From: Pelecanus crispus
Lineage: Eukaryota; Chordata; Aves; Pelecaniformes; Pelecanidae
Direction of reading: 5' to 3'
DNA: 64,000 nt
NCBI RefSeq assembly: GCF_030463565.1
Contig: NC_134675.1
Location: forward strand, 12,173,862 to 12,237,861
Below, piece after piece: positions 45,904-58,214 of this stretch (positions are counted from its first letter, which is position 1; each line of letters starts with the position of its first letter). The notes below the pieces were generated by a model. It worked only from the letters and a program-made list of their open reading frames with translations, made no database searches and was not told the DNA's origin. The position numbers and the translations under genes were made by a program.

Positions 45904-48900
45904 TCAGATGGTGATGGAGTTGGTGCTGGAGAACTGAGATACATAGGAAGCCAAGATGGGGTTGGTGGGAAGGACTTTGATGGGCAAGTCCCAGCTGAAA
46001 GTGTCCACTTCAATCTGCTCCACCCCAGTCCAGGTGACGGCCTCTGATTGGCTCCCATGAACCAGGCAAATCCCTGCCAACTCCCCAGAGGTCACAAACT
46101 TGAAGTGCAGCCTCCACTTCAGGGACACTGTGGGCAAGAGGAGGATCAGCAGCCAACACCACAAGGGACAGGGACAGCAGCTGTCTCAGCGCTGGCTGTC
46201 CTGGCAAGTGGACAAGCAAATAAGTCCACTCGGGCCAGCTCCCTCCCACACAACACAGCAAGGCAGGACTGGGGACATTGCAGTCCTCCTGCAGAGACCA
46301 GCAGGGGCAGGTCCCTTCCCTGGTGGCCACTAACCAATGTTGGTGGTGAATCCTGGGGTAGAGCCGAGCAGGATAGGCAGGCTGAAGCTGCTCTGGGCCG
46401 TGTGCAGGCAGGCCTCCTGATGGCGGGTGTGTGTGCTGAAGGAGATGGGCTGACCCCGCCGGCGTTGGAACTCCTCCCGGATGCTCTCCTCCATCTGCAG
46501 GCTCACGGAGAACTGCAGGGCAATTGGCAGGGTGCTCACTCTCACACTCACGCAGCCCTGGCCCAAAGCCCTGGGGCCTCCATTTCCCAAACGAGCTCAG
46601 AACCGGAGCCCTTCCCCACCTCATACCCCAAGGGGACCTCAGCTGGGTCCCACTAGAAACCCCACAGCAGCCCAGTGCCACCCCAATCCCTTCTCCCACT
46701 CCCCCACCTGAAACCCCTGCCTCTCCCCACAGTGACCCCGAAGCCAGCACTGACCTGCAGACATGGGATGTCTCCTTCCAAGAAGTTAAAGGTCCCAATA
46801 ACATCCTCTCTGATCTTATACACAGTCTTAAAGATGCAGAATGTCCCCACCTTCCCACGAGTGTTGCTGATGTTATACAGGTCTGTGGAGCAAGAAGAGG
46901 GGGGAACAGGGTTGCAGCAGGATGAGGCTCTGCTCCATACAGCACTCGGTTAATCAAAGATCCCAGCAGAAATGACCCCACACCTGCTGCTTGGGTGTGA
47001 GGGACAGGCCCTGGAGGCAGCATTCCCTTTGGGAAACACCTGCAATGAGCAAGAACAAACCACACACTGGATACACTGGGAAGAAGGTCTCTGGCTGAAT
47101 TAGGAAGAGCCTGAGACTGGCAGGGAGAGCCTATGGGAAACTCTGATCCGAGCGGGCCCTGATGGAGCTGCTCCACAGCCCCAGTTAGAGCTTCACTTTG
47201 CCAGCAAGAGGTTTTTGCAGCAAGCACTGAGATGTGCTTCACACCCAGGTTAGGACAGCAGGTTCAAGCAGGGGAAATGACCTACGCAGGCTGTGTCGGG
47301 AGGTGGCCACCATGAGCAGTTCTGTCACCAGGTCCACCAGGTGAGAGTCTTTCTTCAAGCCCCCCTCCTCCTCCTCCAGGAAGGGGTTTGAGGGAGCCAC
47401 GGCCTCATCCTGTGGGAACTGGTAATCCTTGAGCCCTGGGGAGAAGGCGAGAATGTCATTGGGGCAGGGTGCAGCCAGGCCTGTGTCTGCAGGGAGGGCA
47501 GCGCGTGGCCTTACCATGCAGCACAAGGACACGGAAGGGAACGCGCAGGAGCTTGATGGGGGAGTTGACATGCTGGCAGCCGATGGTCAACTTGTACACG
47601 TACTTCACTGACTGTCCCCAGAAAGAGGGAGGGCTGTCTATGGGCAGAGTCTCACAATATGAATCTGCAACAAGTGCAGAAAGGTTTGCTTTCCAAGGCC
47701 AAAAGGAAGTTCCTGGAGCTGTTGCTCGCAGGCTCCCTGCACCAATGGTTAGGAACAGCAGCAGGGCTGAGCTAGGGACAGTGCATGGTACTTTCTGCTA
47801 TCTCCTCTTTCCCACAGCAGGCCAAGCACATCCCTGGCTTCCCTGCACCAGTGCATTGCTCCTCACCTCGCATCACATGCGCTGTCATCCAGACATTGCT
47901 TCCAGCACATACAACCACACACACAAACTCTGCCTCAAAAGAATGTGAAAGATGTAAAATCCAGGAACACAAACACATGAAAGCTAAACTTACTCATCAT
48001 GAGTTCAACCTGAATTTGCCTCTGCACACTTTTTTCATGCACCGCTTTCAAGATGCATTCACGTGCTGTGGTTTCCTCAGGGCTCTGCCCCATTCACGCA
48101 CAAACAATACTGAAGGCAGAGAGGTGCCGATTGATACCTCATGCCTCTTTTGACATTCGGTTTACACAAACCCCAAACTCAGCAACAAAAATTAGTTCCT
48201 TCCTGTGTTTTTCTCTGAAGCACCGTGTCTAAATGGCCAAGAAACAATTAAGAGACCTTCACAACAACCTGTGGTGTATCCCCCTTGACAGACTGATGAC
48301 TTAGATCACAAAGCCTCTGAGATCTCTGAGATGCTGGGGGCCTGGCTTTACACTGCATTCAGCCCTCTCGAAACCCCTTGGCCACCACACAAACCCCAAT
48401 GCTTCTCAAGGCAGGGCGAACACTTCTGCAGCTTTCCCAAACTGCACACTGTATAATAAGAAAGGTGCAAACAGTGAACTGTGGAAAGTCTCCACCTCTC
48501 TAGCTTGCCCACCATGATGCAGATACACCCTGCCAGAGGAAGGGCAGCATCCTGCTGTGAAACCACAGATCCTTCCCCACATTTGGCACATCCTAAACAT
48601 TGAGGCTTAGATTAAAAGCTAGGGTTACACTTTAAATATAACTTCTAGATTTAAAAAACAGGACTGGAAGGAAGGAAAAAGCCCGTGCTAATGCGTAGTG
48701 CCCACAGGCTCTCACACCTTAAAACACAAGGCTGTCCAGGGTGCAGATAAAGCCGAGAATTGTCCTGACAGGGAGGAAAATCAGATATTTCCAAGGAAGG
48801 TTCAGGAGCACTGCAGCAGACTGCTGTAACCCCCTGTACCAGGCTTAACAAGAGTGCTCACAAAGGCCTCCATGTCTAGTGAGGATAACCTGAGCAGAGA

Positions 48901-51900
48901 CCACCACCATCCGAGGAGGATGGGCGGTTTGCTACCTGGCACAGGAATTCCAGGACTCAGGAAGTCCCAGCTTCTGTGCAGATCCCAGAAGGAAGCACAT
49001 TCCTAGCAGTATGGATGCCTTCCTCTACCCACCCACTGTATCCTCTGGCCGGGCTCCTGGCCTGTGTCTAGGCTGCCTCCATTTCCTCCCCTCTCTGTGA
49101 TCTACCAAATATTTAAAGGTATTACAAAACCAGAGAGAAGGTAAAAAAAGCCACAGAAACAACTTGAGGGCTTGAAAAAAATGTTTTATGGTGACAAATT
49201 TAAAGAGCTCAGTCTGGGCAATGTGTCAAAGGGATGGGAGGTGAGTCAACTTCAACATATAGGCACCATAACAAGGGGAAGATATTGGGGAATAAGCTGG
49301 TCGGCAACTGAAAACAAGGCCTTTTATCAAGAGACAGACTCACACAACCTCAGCTATACGTGCCAGCTCTGGCTACAGTTTAATAACATAGTACTTTGCT
49401 GAAGCAGAATTAAGATTTCTTGGGGTTTTTTTGCCTTTCCAAACTCAAAACTTCTGAAAAACAGGAAATGAAGAATTAAGATACACACCCACACAGCTTC
49501 AACTCTGCCTCCACAGAGCTAGCAGGAGCCCCCAGGAATGATCTGCAAGCATGCCAGCTGCAGTCTCTCGTGAGAGGAGCAGCACCACATGCCAATGGGA
49601 TTAGTGTGAACAGCCTGGCAGAGCTGGGGCTGTGATATGGGGGTTTCAGTGCTAAAAAGCCCAGTACCACACACAGCGGCATCACGCATGACACATGCAA
49701 GGGATGTGTGCATCACACAACCAAGGGGAAAGGCTGTAACACACGGCCAAGGAACCTCAAAGCATAGAAGAGTTTGGGTCCTTCTTATGGAGCTGCATCC
49801 AAGCGCAAGGCAGACACAGGCTCAGTGTCACCTAGTGGCAGAGTGAACACACACACACACACACACAATACAACGTCACTCCGAGGGACAGACTATCGCT
49901 AGCTTAGCTAGGGGCTGAACAGCTTCTGCCTGCAAAGCCAGAGCACAAGGAAATCCTCTCAATCCATCCCAGCCACCTGGAGGTTGGACTGTAGTCACTG
50001 ATCTGCTCTCCCAGAGACTGCCAAGCCTGCCTGAGATGCTCCAGGATAAGGGGCTTCCCCCTGCTCCTGGGGAATGGATGCTCCAGCCCCACATCTGTCA
50101 GCAGCGAGGAGTACAGGAGAATCCAGGTGAGCCTCAGTCCAGCTGAGATTTCTGCCTCCTCCTCCCTGGCACGGACACTTTCAGAAAGCACAGTGGACCT
50201 TGGCTTTGATGCAGCAGGGCCAGCTCCTTTCCCCCGCATGCTGCTGTAGAATAGTAAGTAAATAACTAAACGTCCTCAGACAATAGGCTTTGCAGTTTAG
50301 GACACATAGCCCCAGACAGCACTGCCCCACCCTGCTAACCACCTAGCCAAGCCAGGTTGGTTTTGCCCTGTCTGCCTTTCCCTCCAGTCAGGCCCCTCCA
50401 GGCCTAGAAAGGCAGGAGGTCCCTGCTTCAAAACCAGCATGTTACAGCCCGCGGCTCCTTGGTCTCACTTGCAGCTCTGCTCTCGCCCCCTCCCCAGAGC
50501 TCAATGCTCCAGAGGAGCCCCCTCCACCACAGGCACTGCCTCTGATCCCTTTGCTCTGTGACTTGAGAGGTCTCCATCACCCCTTCCCAGCAGACCCCTA
50601 GGACAACTCGAGGAAGTCATTCATGCGCAGCCTGCAATGACTAATGTTATGCTGCCACTGGACCACGGGCCGCTGGAACACAAAGGAGATCTGACATGAA
50701 CTGACAGGCTGGGTCACGCAGCCACCAACCAAGAGACAACAGCACATATTTGTATTTTCACAGCTGTCTACTCAGGTAGAAGTCCCTGATAGAAGCAGAT
50801 GCCTGAACTAGAAAAATGAGTTGCTGTGAAAAGGATGAAAATGTCTCTAAACAGCAAAAGGGAAAGTAGTGAAGGAGAGCTTAAAGGGGGCCCACTGGAA
50901 GGACACCATTTGAGGGCTTTGGAGACATGGAGAGCTTTGAGCCAGAGAAGATGAGAAGTGTTCACTTTTACAGCAGAAAGGTCAGGAAAACTAGAACAGG
51001 CAGAAGACTCTGCGATCTCCAGGACAGCCACAACCTGAAGAGGAAACATGGACCTTCAGAGGACGCCAGCCTAAATCCCAAGAATACTTCAGTGTGGCTG
51101 AAGAAATAAAGGCAGGGAAATGCAGGTGTGTGTATCCATTCCTTCAGCTGCAGCCAGGTATTTCAAAATGTTTTATGCCTCGCAGCTACACAGTGGACCT
51201 GTGGCAAAGGATGCGGGCCAGGGGCAGGACTGAGGGGCACGTTGCAATACACAGTGGAGAACAGACTCTGGACAATGCAGCAGGGAGTAGTTCCTTAGCA
51301 CTCACACTCCCACCGAGGCACCTCGCCTTCCGCAAGCGCCAGGGTCTCCCACTTGCAGTACTCAGGTCTGCAAAGCCAGCTTGAGAGCGGGGCTCCCCTG
51401 AGGAGAGCTCTCTGAGCAGGGGAAGAGAAGACAGGACTCACAGGACTTTGACTCCCTGGGATCCATTTGCAAGTCACAGAAGAGAATCTTTGGTGGAGTG
51501 GACAGGATACACTGACTCTGCTCTCCTGGAAGAAAAGAACAACCACGTGAATGCTGCCCAGCCTCAGGGCCCAGGCCAAGGGGCGGTACTCACCATGCCC
51601 AGGACAGCCAGGCCTTAGCCTCACAGGGAGGAATGGAGAGGAGAAGGGGCCGAGGAGGAAATATCTCATGCCCCAGTCAGAACATGAGACATTCCCAGAA
51701 CAGCTGGACTGACAACCCTCATGTTTCACTCCAAGCTAGCACCACTTTGATCTTAGTATTAACGAGGTCCTGCAGCAGCCATCACCAGGGAATTACACAA
51801 GGAAAGCCACACGGACTTCCCGCTCACTTCTACTCGTGCTGTCCTCAGACACACGTTATAGTCTGCTTGATTCCTGCTCGCTGTGATCTCACTGTCCCTA

Positions 51901-52063
51901 CCTGAGATAACAGGAGTAGCACTCACCTCTGTTGGGGATGAAGACTGTCTCATTCTCTGCCTGCACGTCGTGCTTGCTGCCATCAGAGGGAGGGAGTGCT
52001 ATCCAGTTCTCGCTGGCATGAAACTGGCAGTGGATCTGGGCTCTGGCCCATGCCAGCATCTCA
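45904..52063 (-). CDS. RGP1: RGP1, arrestin-fold subunit of the RIC1-RGP1 RAB6 exchange factor (first exon not found)
   Basis: Seven exons join in phase on the minus strand: 52063-51927, 51525-51442, 47664-47515, 47435-47286, 46882-46755, 46512-46335 and 46127-45904. Recognisable blocks in order are [117 protein letters not shown] and [20 protein letters not shown]. The gene ends [20 protein letters not shown]...NSITI. All match mammalian RGP1. With RIC1 it activates RAB6 at the Golgi for retrograde transport. The intron 51442-47664 is 3.8 kb, unusually long for this window. Missing is the initial exon (human MIEVVATMSRGPVFLAGEAL and about twenty residues more). Nothing like it was found from 52064 to 55055. 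Its loss, or an unread exon, leaves the start unresolved. Confidence 0.9.
49848..49868. repeat. (CA)n microsatellite
   Basis: About ten CA dinucleotides within the long RGP1 intron. Confidence 0.95.
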
Positions 52064-54036
52064 CTGAGAGCAAAGAGGAGCAACATTTGTGTCTATGCTT
52101 TAAACCTGGATTACAGCAAGCATGAATTGGGAGAAGAGCAGCTCTTGCTACTCAGCTCCATGTGGGACTGTTTTTCTGGAAAGAAGGTGGCCTTGCTTCT
52201 CTGTCACTGAAGCCACTCTCAAAGCCCCCCTCCAAAGAAGCCTTTGGGGCAAGCTCAGTCTGGGGTGCTGACCCAAAGCCACTTCTACCCCAGCCGCTGA
52301 CAGCAGTTTCACCCAAGGCCTGGCTCTGTGGCCTGAGGGCTCTGGTTCTGCAGCAATTTTTGCAGTCTGAGCCACACCACCTTGGGCACAGCACAGACAC
52401 CCCTGCCCCGAGAAGCCCACTGTACATGCATGGCAGAAGACAACAAGCAGCACAGGTCAGCAGCCACCCTGTCCACAGCGACAGGGCTGAACCCCACAGA
52501 GATCCTCCAGCAAACACGCTGAGGTCAAGCATCCCAAGATCCAGTCCAAAGCCTTACTCACTTAGTCACCTTTCTCATCATGCCTGTCCAGCAGGGCACA
52601 GCTTGGGACTGGCCACAGAACTGTTGAGAGGACAGCTCTAGCTGTCGCACATGGGCCAGGCCTGGCAGAGGACTTTTAGCCACAAAGAGCTAAATGCCAA
52701 GCCAGAAGTGACATGCAGAGCAGCACTCTGAGGCATCTCCAGTGATAACTTGATCATCAAGGAAGTGGGAGGATTCAAAACCAACAAATATCTGCAACCT
52801 GGGCTCAGCTGCCCCTGCCCACAGCACCACCTAGCTCCTCAAAGCTCTGAAGCTCAACACTCCCCAGGGTAGGCAGGGTGCAGACATGCTCCCTCCCCAC
52901 AGCATGGTCCCCCTCAAGAACATCAACTTCTGGTCACATCAAACCAGAGAAGGACACTTCCGGGACAAGATGAGGCAGCGCCACAGCTGTAAAGATACCT
53001 CTCTGGGCTGCACCACTCCTCCCACAGCTCTCCAGGAGACAAAAATAAGGCCACATCTACTGCCCTGCTCTGAGACCGGGCCATTCTCAGTATCTGTCAC
53101 AAACTCCTGGGGTAACTACAACTGCACCAGCAGCACTGGGTTCAGGGCTGAACCCCCAGTTCAGCTGGGAAAGCGGGGAGATCCCACTGGAAAACAAGCA
53201 CAATGGCCATGTGCTGCTTACAGAAGATGACTCCTGCTGAGCAGAACGGGCAGCCCGGGCCCTGCACAGAGAGCACAAGCACCAGCCTGGTGTCCACCCT
53301 CTGCTCGTTCTTGGGGAACCCTGGGCCTGGCGCATGCCTGCCATTTCTCCCCTCCTGTCTGCCAGCCAGCTTCTTTGGGGCACCCCCTGCCCTCACCCAC
53401 CTGCTCAGGCAGTGGTTGAACTCAGGCTCTGGGCAGCCCTCCCCATCTCCTCTGCAGGCCACCCCATAGGCGTAAGGCTCTTGTACCTGAAACACTATTA
53501 AACTTGACACTCTCCCTGCCCATGGTGTTCATTATTTTCTCCTCATGATGCAAGGGATCTGCTGAAGGGTATAGGGGAGGTGAAGGTGTCATTTTGTCCC
53601 CTCTCTGTACAGCCACAAGAATTGGTTGCATCCAACATGAATAACAGTCTTGCATTTTGGACTCCACTATGACCTCAGCCAATCCACAGGGTATTTCCCC
53701 ATGGCATTACGGACACCTTTCAGTTTCCAAAACCCTTATCTATTTTTATTTCAATAGTGGTCTCGTTAATATAGCCAGTGTCTGATTCCTCTGGTGTTTT
53801 CTAACATCACAATCTGATTTGTAAGCACTGACACCAGAGTTTTAGGTGGCACAGGGATTTTTTGTGGCACATGGGTATCTCTTGATGTGACACATCAGAG
53901 CTATGAAACGTCTAGACAAACCAGAGAAAAAGGTGTGCTGCATTCGTTTCAGCTGACTAATTATGCACTATTTGACCTTTTGTATGTGCTGGCCGCCTTC
54001 ACGCAAACACGCGTTGGGTACTCTACCTTTACCTCT
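52064..54036. other. Expected shared RGP1/GBA2 promoter interval, no first exons seen
   Basis: RGP1 and GBA2 start head to head in mammals. Here neither the RGP1 first exon nor the GBA2 N-terminal exons (human GWRICLAHEF and flanks) can be read on either strand. There is no obvious CpG island. The part 53500-54030 is AT-richer than the rest, and a minus-strand frame beginning MAEVIVESKMQDCYSCWMQP (53682-53422) is unrelated to RGP1. Confidence 0.5.
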
Positions 54037-54604
54037 TGTCGTGGTTTAGCCCCAGCCAGCAACTAAGCACCACGCAGCCGCTCGCTCACCCCCCCTGCCC
54101 CGATGGGATGGGGGAGAGAATTGGAGGAGTAAGAGTGAGAAACACTCCTGGGTTGAGATAAGAACAGTTTAATAATTGAAATAAAGTAAAATAGTAATGA
54201 TAATAATAACATTATAATAATGATAATAATAATAATATACAAAGCAAGTGATGCACAATGCAATTGCTCACCACCCGCCGACCGATACCCAGACAGTTCC
54301 CGAGCAGCAATCGCTGCTCCCCGGCCAACCCCCCCCCCAGTTTATATACTGAGCATGACGCCATATGGTATGGAATAGCCCTTTGGGCAGTTTGGATCAA
54401 CTATTCTGGCTGTGCCCCCTCCCAGGTTCTTGTGCACCTGGCAGAGCATGGGAAGCTGAAAAGTCCTTGACTAGCATAAGCAGTACTTAGCAACAACTAA
54501 AACATCAGTGTGTTATCAGCATTCTTCTCCTACTAAATCCAAAACACAGTACTATGCCTGCTACTAGGAAAAAAATTAACTCTATCCCAGCCGAAACCAG
54601 GACA
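54037..54604 (-). mobile_element. Solo LTR, ERVL-type, reverse orientation
   Basis: Same family as the ERVL LTRs, from TGTCCTGGTTTCGGC at 54604 to CCACGACA at 54037 on the minus strand, including the CRE/TATA pair and the ATT microsatellite. The flanking five bases differ (cctct and tgggg), so unlike the copy at 4569 it has no target duplication. Confidence 0.9.
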
Positions 54605-55628
54605 TGGGGATGTGGAGATGGAAGAGCAAGGCTCACATCCCCGGAGCAGTGTATGGCTTCTCTGAGCTTGTGACTCTGCTCTGAGACCTTCCTTAGCAGG
54701 ACGTGCCCTACCAGGCATGGTGGTGGTCCTTGTGTGTGTTGCCGCTTCTCAGTGGGGTGGCTGGGAAAGCTCCCCGCATGAGCTGGGAGCCCTGCTCTCA
54801 GGTATTGGAGTGCTCTGTTTTCATGTTGTGCCCTTGCAGGCAGCCCTGGGCTGCCTGAGCTCTGCCCGTTTGTGTCTGCTGACTGATACACACTGCAGAT
54901 GGATGGCAGGGGATGTCACCCCATGCACCCTGGGACACAGGTCCCCATTGTACATCTCTACAAGAGGGGCAGCTGCAATGTGTGCCAGTCACATCTTCCT
55001 GTGCAGCGATGCCAGCTTCTGTCTTCTTTCATACCTCTTCTTCCCTTGCTTGCAGATACTTCAGATGGTGGTACAAGATGACCCAAGTAGAGAAGAAATC
55101 TGCGTTCATTGACCTCTTATGTGCTGTTCCTCTACAGCAGATCTATGGTCAGCCTCCAGTTTGGGCACTGGGGTGGTGTGGGAGGCAATGCCAGCATGTG
55201 CTGGGTGGGCAGGGATTCACGTGGGGCTATCAAGGTGCTAGTGGGTCAAGTCGCTTCTGGGGTATGGGCAGTGCAGAGGGGCCCCTGGAGCTGCACTGGG
55301 GGGGTCGTTGGGCCAGACCCCACTGCAGGGAGGAACCAGGGTGCTAATTTCAGGTGTTTCTGCCAGGGTGCCTGCTGGGTGGGATCAGGAGAGGCACCAT
55401 CACCTGTGGCTGGCAGGGCGAGTTCTGCCGCTGGCAGCTGAATCCTGGCATTTATCACTACGAAACAGTCATTGCTGACCAGGTAGGTGCAGTAGGGCTT
55501 GGATGGTGTGGGGTCTGCGAGGGGTGTGAGAGACACTGCAGCAGCCTGGCCAGTTGAGGCATCTGTTCTTGGGCTCATCTCATCCCCTCCATGTGCTCCT
55601 CTCCTCTCCAGTTCATGGTGTGCCTGCG

Positions 55629-58214
55629 TGTCGTGGTTTAACCCCAGCCAGCAACTAGGCACCACACAGCCGCTCGCTCAGTCCCCCCACAATGGGATGG
55701 GGGAGAGAATCAGGGAAAAAAAAAAAGCAAAACCTGTGGGTTGAGATAAAGGCAGTTTAATAGGTAAAGCAAAAGCCGCACACACAAGCAAAGCAAAACA
55801 AGGAATTCATTCACTACTTCCCATGGCAGGCAGGTGTTCAGCCATCTCCAGGAAAGCAGGGCTCCATCATACATAACGGTTACTTGGGAAGAAAACACCA
55901 TCACTCCAAATGTCCCCGCCTTCCTCCTTCTTCCCCCAGCTTTATATGCTGAGCATGACATCATATGGTGTGGAATATCCCCTTGGTCAGTTGGGGTCAG
56001 CTGTCCCAGCTGTGTCCCCTCCCAACTTCTTGTGCATCCCCAACCTACTCACTGGTGGGGTGGTGTGAGAAGCAGAGAAGGCCTTGACTCTGTGTAAGCA
56101 CTGCTCAACAATAACTAAAACATCCCTGAATTATCAACACTGTTTCCAGTACAAATCCAAAACATAGCCCCATACTAGCTACTATGAAGAAAATTAACTC
56201 TATCCCAGTCAAAACCAGCACATTCTCCACCCCTTATTCCATACTATTTATGTCATACTCAGGTCCCACACTATCCAATACATCCTCATTACCCACCAAC
56301 CCCCTTCTCATCCTTTGATATAATACACAGATATTATTCCCTTAGTCTATGGACCACCCCTGTGAAATGTCCATAAAATGTCTGTTGAGTTCATTTAGTC
56401 CATGACTTTGGGCTCCATCTGTTATGGTGGTCACTCCGGACAGGAGAGATGGTGTGTTGCATGGAGTTATTGGGCACCAAAGCCAGCTCAGGTCAGGTCA
56501 CTGCTGCACTTGCACTGCTTCTTGTAAGGCTTCTCCTCCATTGGTTCAGGTGGTTCCTGCTATAGTAATTCCTATAACATGCAACTCAAATCCCAGGTTA
56601 CAACAATTTAAAGGTATTTCCATTACAGTCTCCACCCCGGTCCCTTTGGACCAGACCATAGGGTTTAACATTGCAATGAACTCCTCCCCTTGCCCCTGCT
56701 CTGGCTTGGACTTATCCACAGACTGCATCCCTTAAGGGTGTACCTGCTCCAAGTAGAGCCTTATCTATGAGCCACAGTCTCTGCAGGGGTATACCTGCTG
56801 TGGCATAGACTCATCCACAGCCAGTTGCTTTGAGGTGCACCTGTTCCAGTGTGGCCTTCTCCATGGGTCACAATGCCTTCAGAGATATACCTGCTCCAGC
56901 GTGGCCTTACCCGCAGCCACAGTCCCTTCAGGAGTAAACCTGCTCCAACATGGCCTTACCCATGGCTGCATTCCCTCCAGGGGTGTACCTGCTCTGTCAT
57001 GGGCTTATCCATGGCCACACGCTTTGAGGTGCTCCAGCATGACTTCATGCACAGCCACTGATGTTTCAAGGTGTACCTGCTGCAGCATGGACTTATCCAC
57101 AGCCACAGATGCTTTGAGGTGTACCTTCTCCAGCATGGATTTATGCTTGGGCCACAATCCCTTCAGAGGTATACCTGCTGTGGCACAAACATAAACACGG
57201 CCACAGACGCTTTGAGATGTACCTGCTCTGGCGTTGGCTTATCCACGGCCACAGATGCTTTGGGGTGTCCTGCTCCCATGTGGACTCATCCACAGGTCAC
57301 AGTCCTTTTGACTCGAGTTCACACTGGAGTTCCAGCCTGTCCAGTACAGCAGCACAGAAACAGCAGCAATGCCCTGGCCATCTGCCAGCCCAGGTGCATT
57401 GCCATTGCTGTTATCAAAACGTTCCCAGGCACAGCAGAGTAAGATGCTAAGCAGTACAGCAAGCAGCAAAAGCAAAAAGCAGCCACTAATGAGCACTAAA
57501 CTCTAATATACAGTAAGGCAAGCAAGCCCCATGGCATGCACAGGAGCCTGCCAATTAATACTTAAACAGGAATAACAGCTATAAATTCAATCTGGCACAT
57601 TCCAATCATGGTTTAGCCCCTGTTGGCAACCAAGCACCACACAGCTGCTCGCTCACCCTCCCCCCCGGTGGGATGGGGGAGAGAATCAGAAGGGCAAAAG
57701 TAAGAAAACTCATGGGTTGAGATAAGAACAGTTTAATAATTGAAATAATAATAATAATAGTAATAAAAATTGTAATGAAAAGGAGAACGAGAGAAACACA
57801 ACCCAGGAAAAAAAAAAGTGATGCAACCCCTCACCACCTGCCAACTGACGCCCAGCCAGTCCCCAAGCAGTGATCGCTGCCCCCCAGCCAACTCCCCCCC
57901 CAGTTTATATACTGAGCATGATGTCATATGGTATGGAATACCCCTTTGGTCAGTTTGGATCAACTATTCTGGCTGTGCCCCCTCCCAGTTTCTTGTGCAC
58001 CTGGCAGAGCATGGGAAGCTGAAAAGTCCTTGACTAGCATAAGCAGTACTTAGCAACAACTAAAACATCAGTGTGTTATCAGCATTATTCTCATCCTAAA
58101 TCCAAAACACAGCACTATGCCAGCTACTAGGAAGAAAATTAACTCTATCCCAGCCAAAACCAGGACACTGTTGTTACCTTGAACCCTTTGTGCCCCATGT
58201 TGGGCGCCAAAATA
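55629..58214 (-). mobile_element. Nested ERVL-type LTR composite inside a GBA2 coding exon
   Basis: Reading the minus strand from 58214, a primer-site remnant comes first (TTTTGGCGCCCAAC, about 58210-58168). Then come an LTR (58167-57606), an internal 3' region (57605-56223) that ends in a purine-rich stretch, and a second, more diverged LTR (56222-55629). A primer site outside the first LTR shows this is not a simple provirus. One LTR has gone and at least two elements are combined. The internal part (about 56720-57310) holds degenerate 40-60 base repeats with ctgctccagc. No gag or pol remains. It is a broken fossil without target duplications. Confidence 0.8.

Noticed and set aside
53422-53682. 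Minus-strand frame starting MAEVIVESK as a possible RGP1 first exon
   Set aside because: It does not resemble the RGP1 N-terminus (MIEVVATMSRGPVFLAGEAL) and has no suitable donor.
54717-55112. Plus-strand frame as the missing GBA2 N-terminal exon
   Set aside because: The residues before YFRWWYK do not match the known GBA2 N-terminus, and a good acceptor (tgcttgcag) ends just before 55056.
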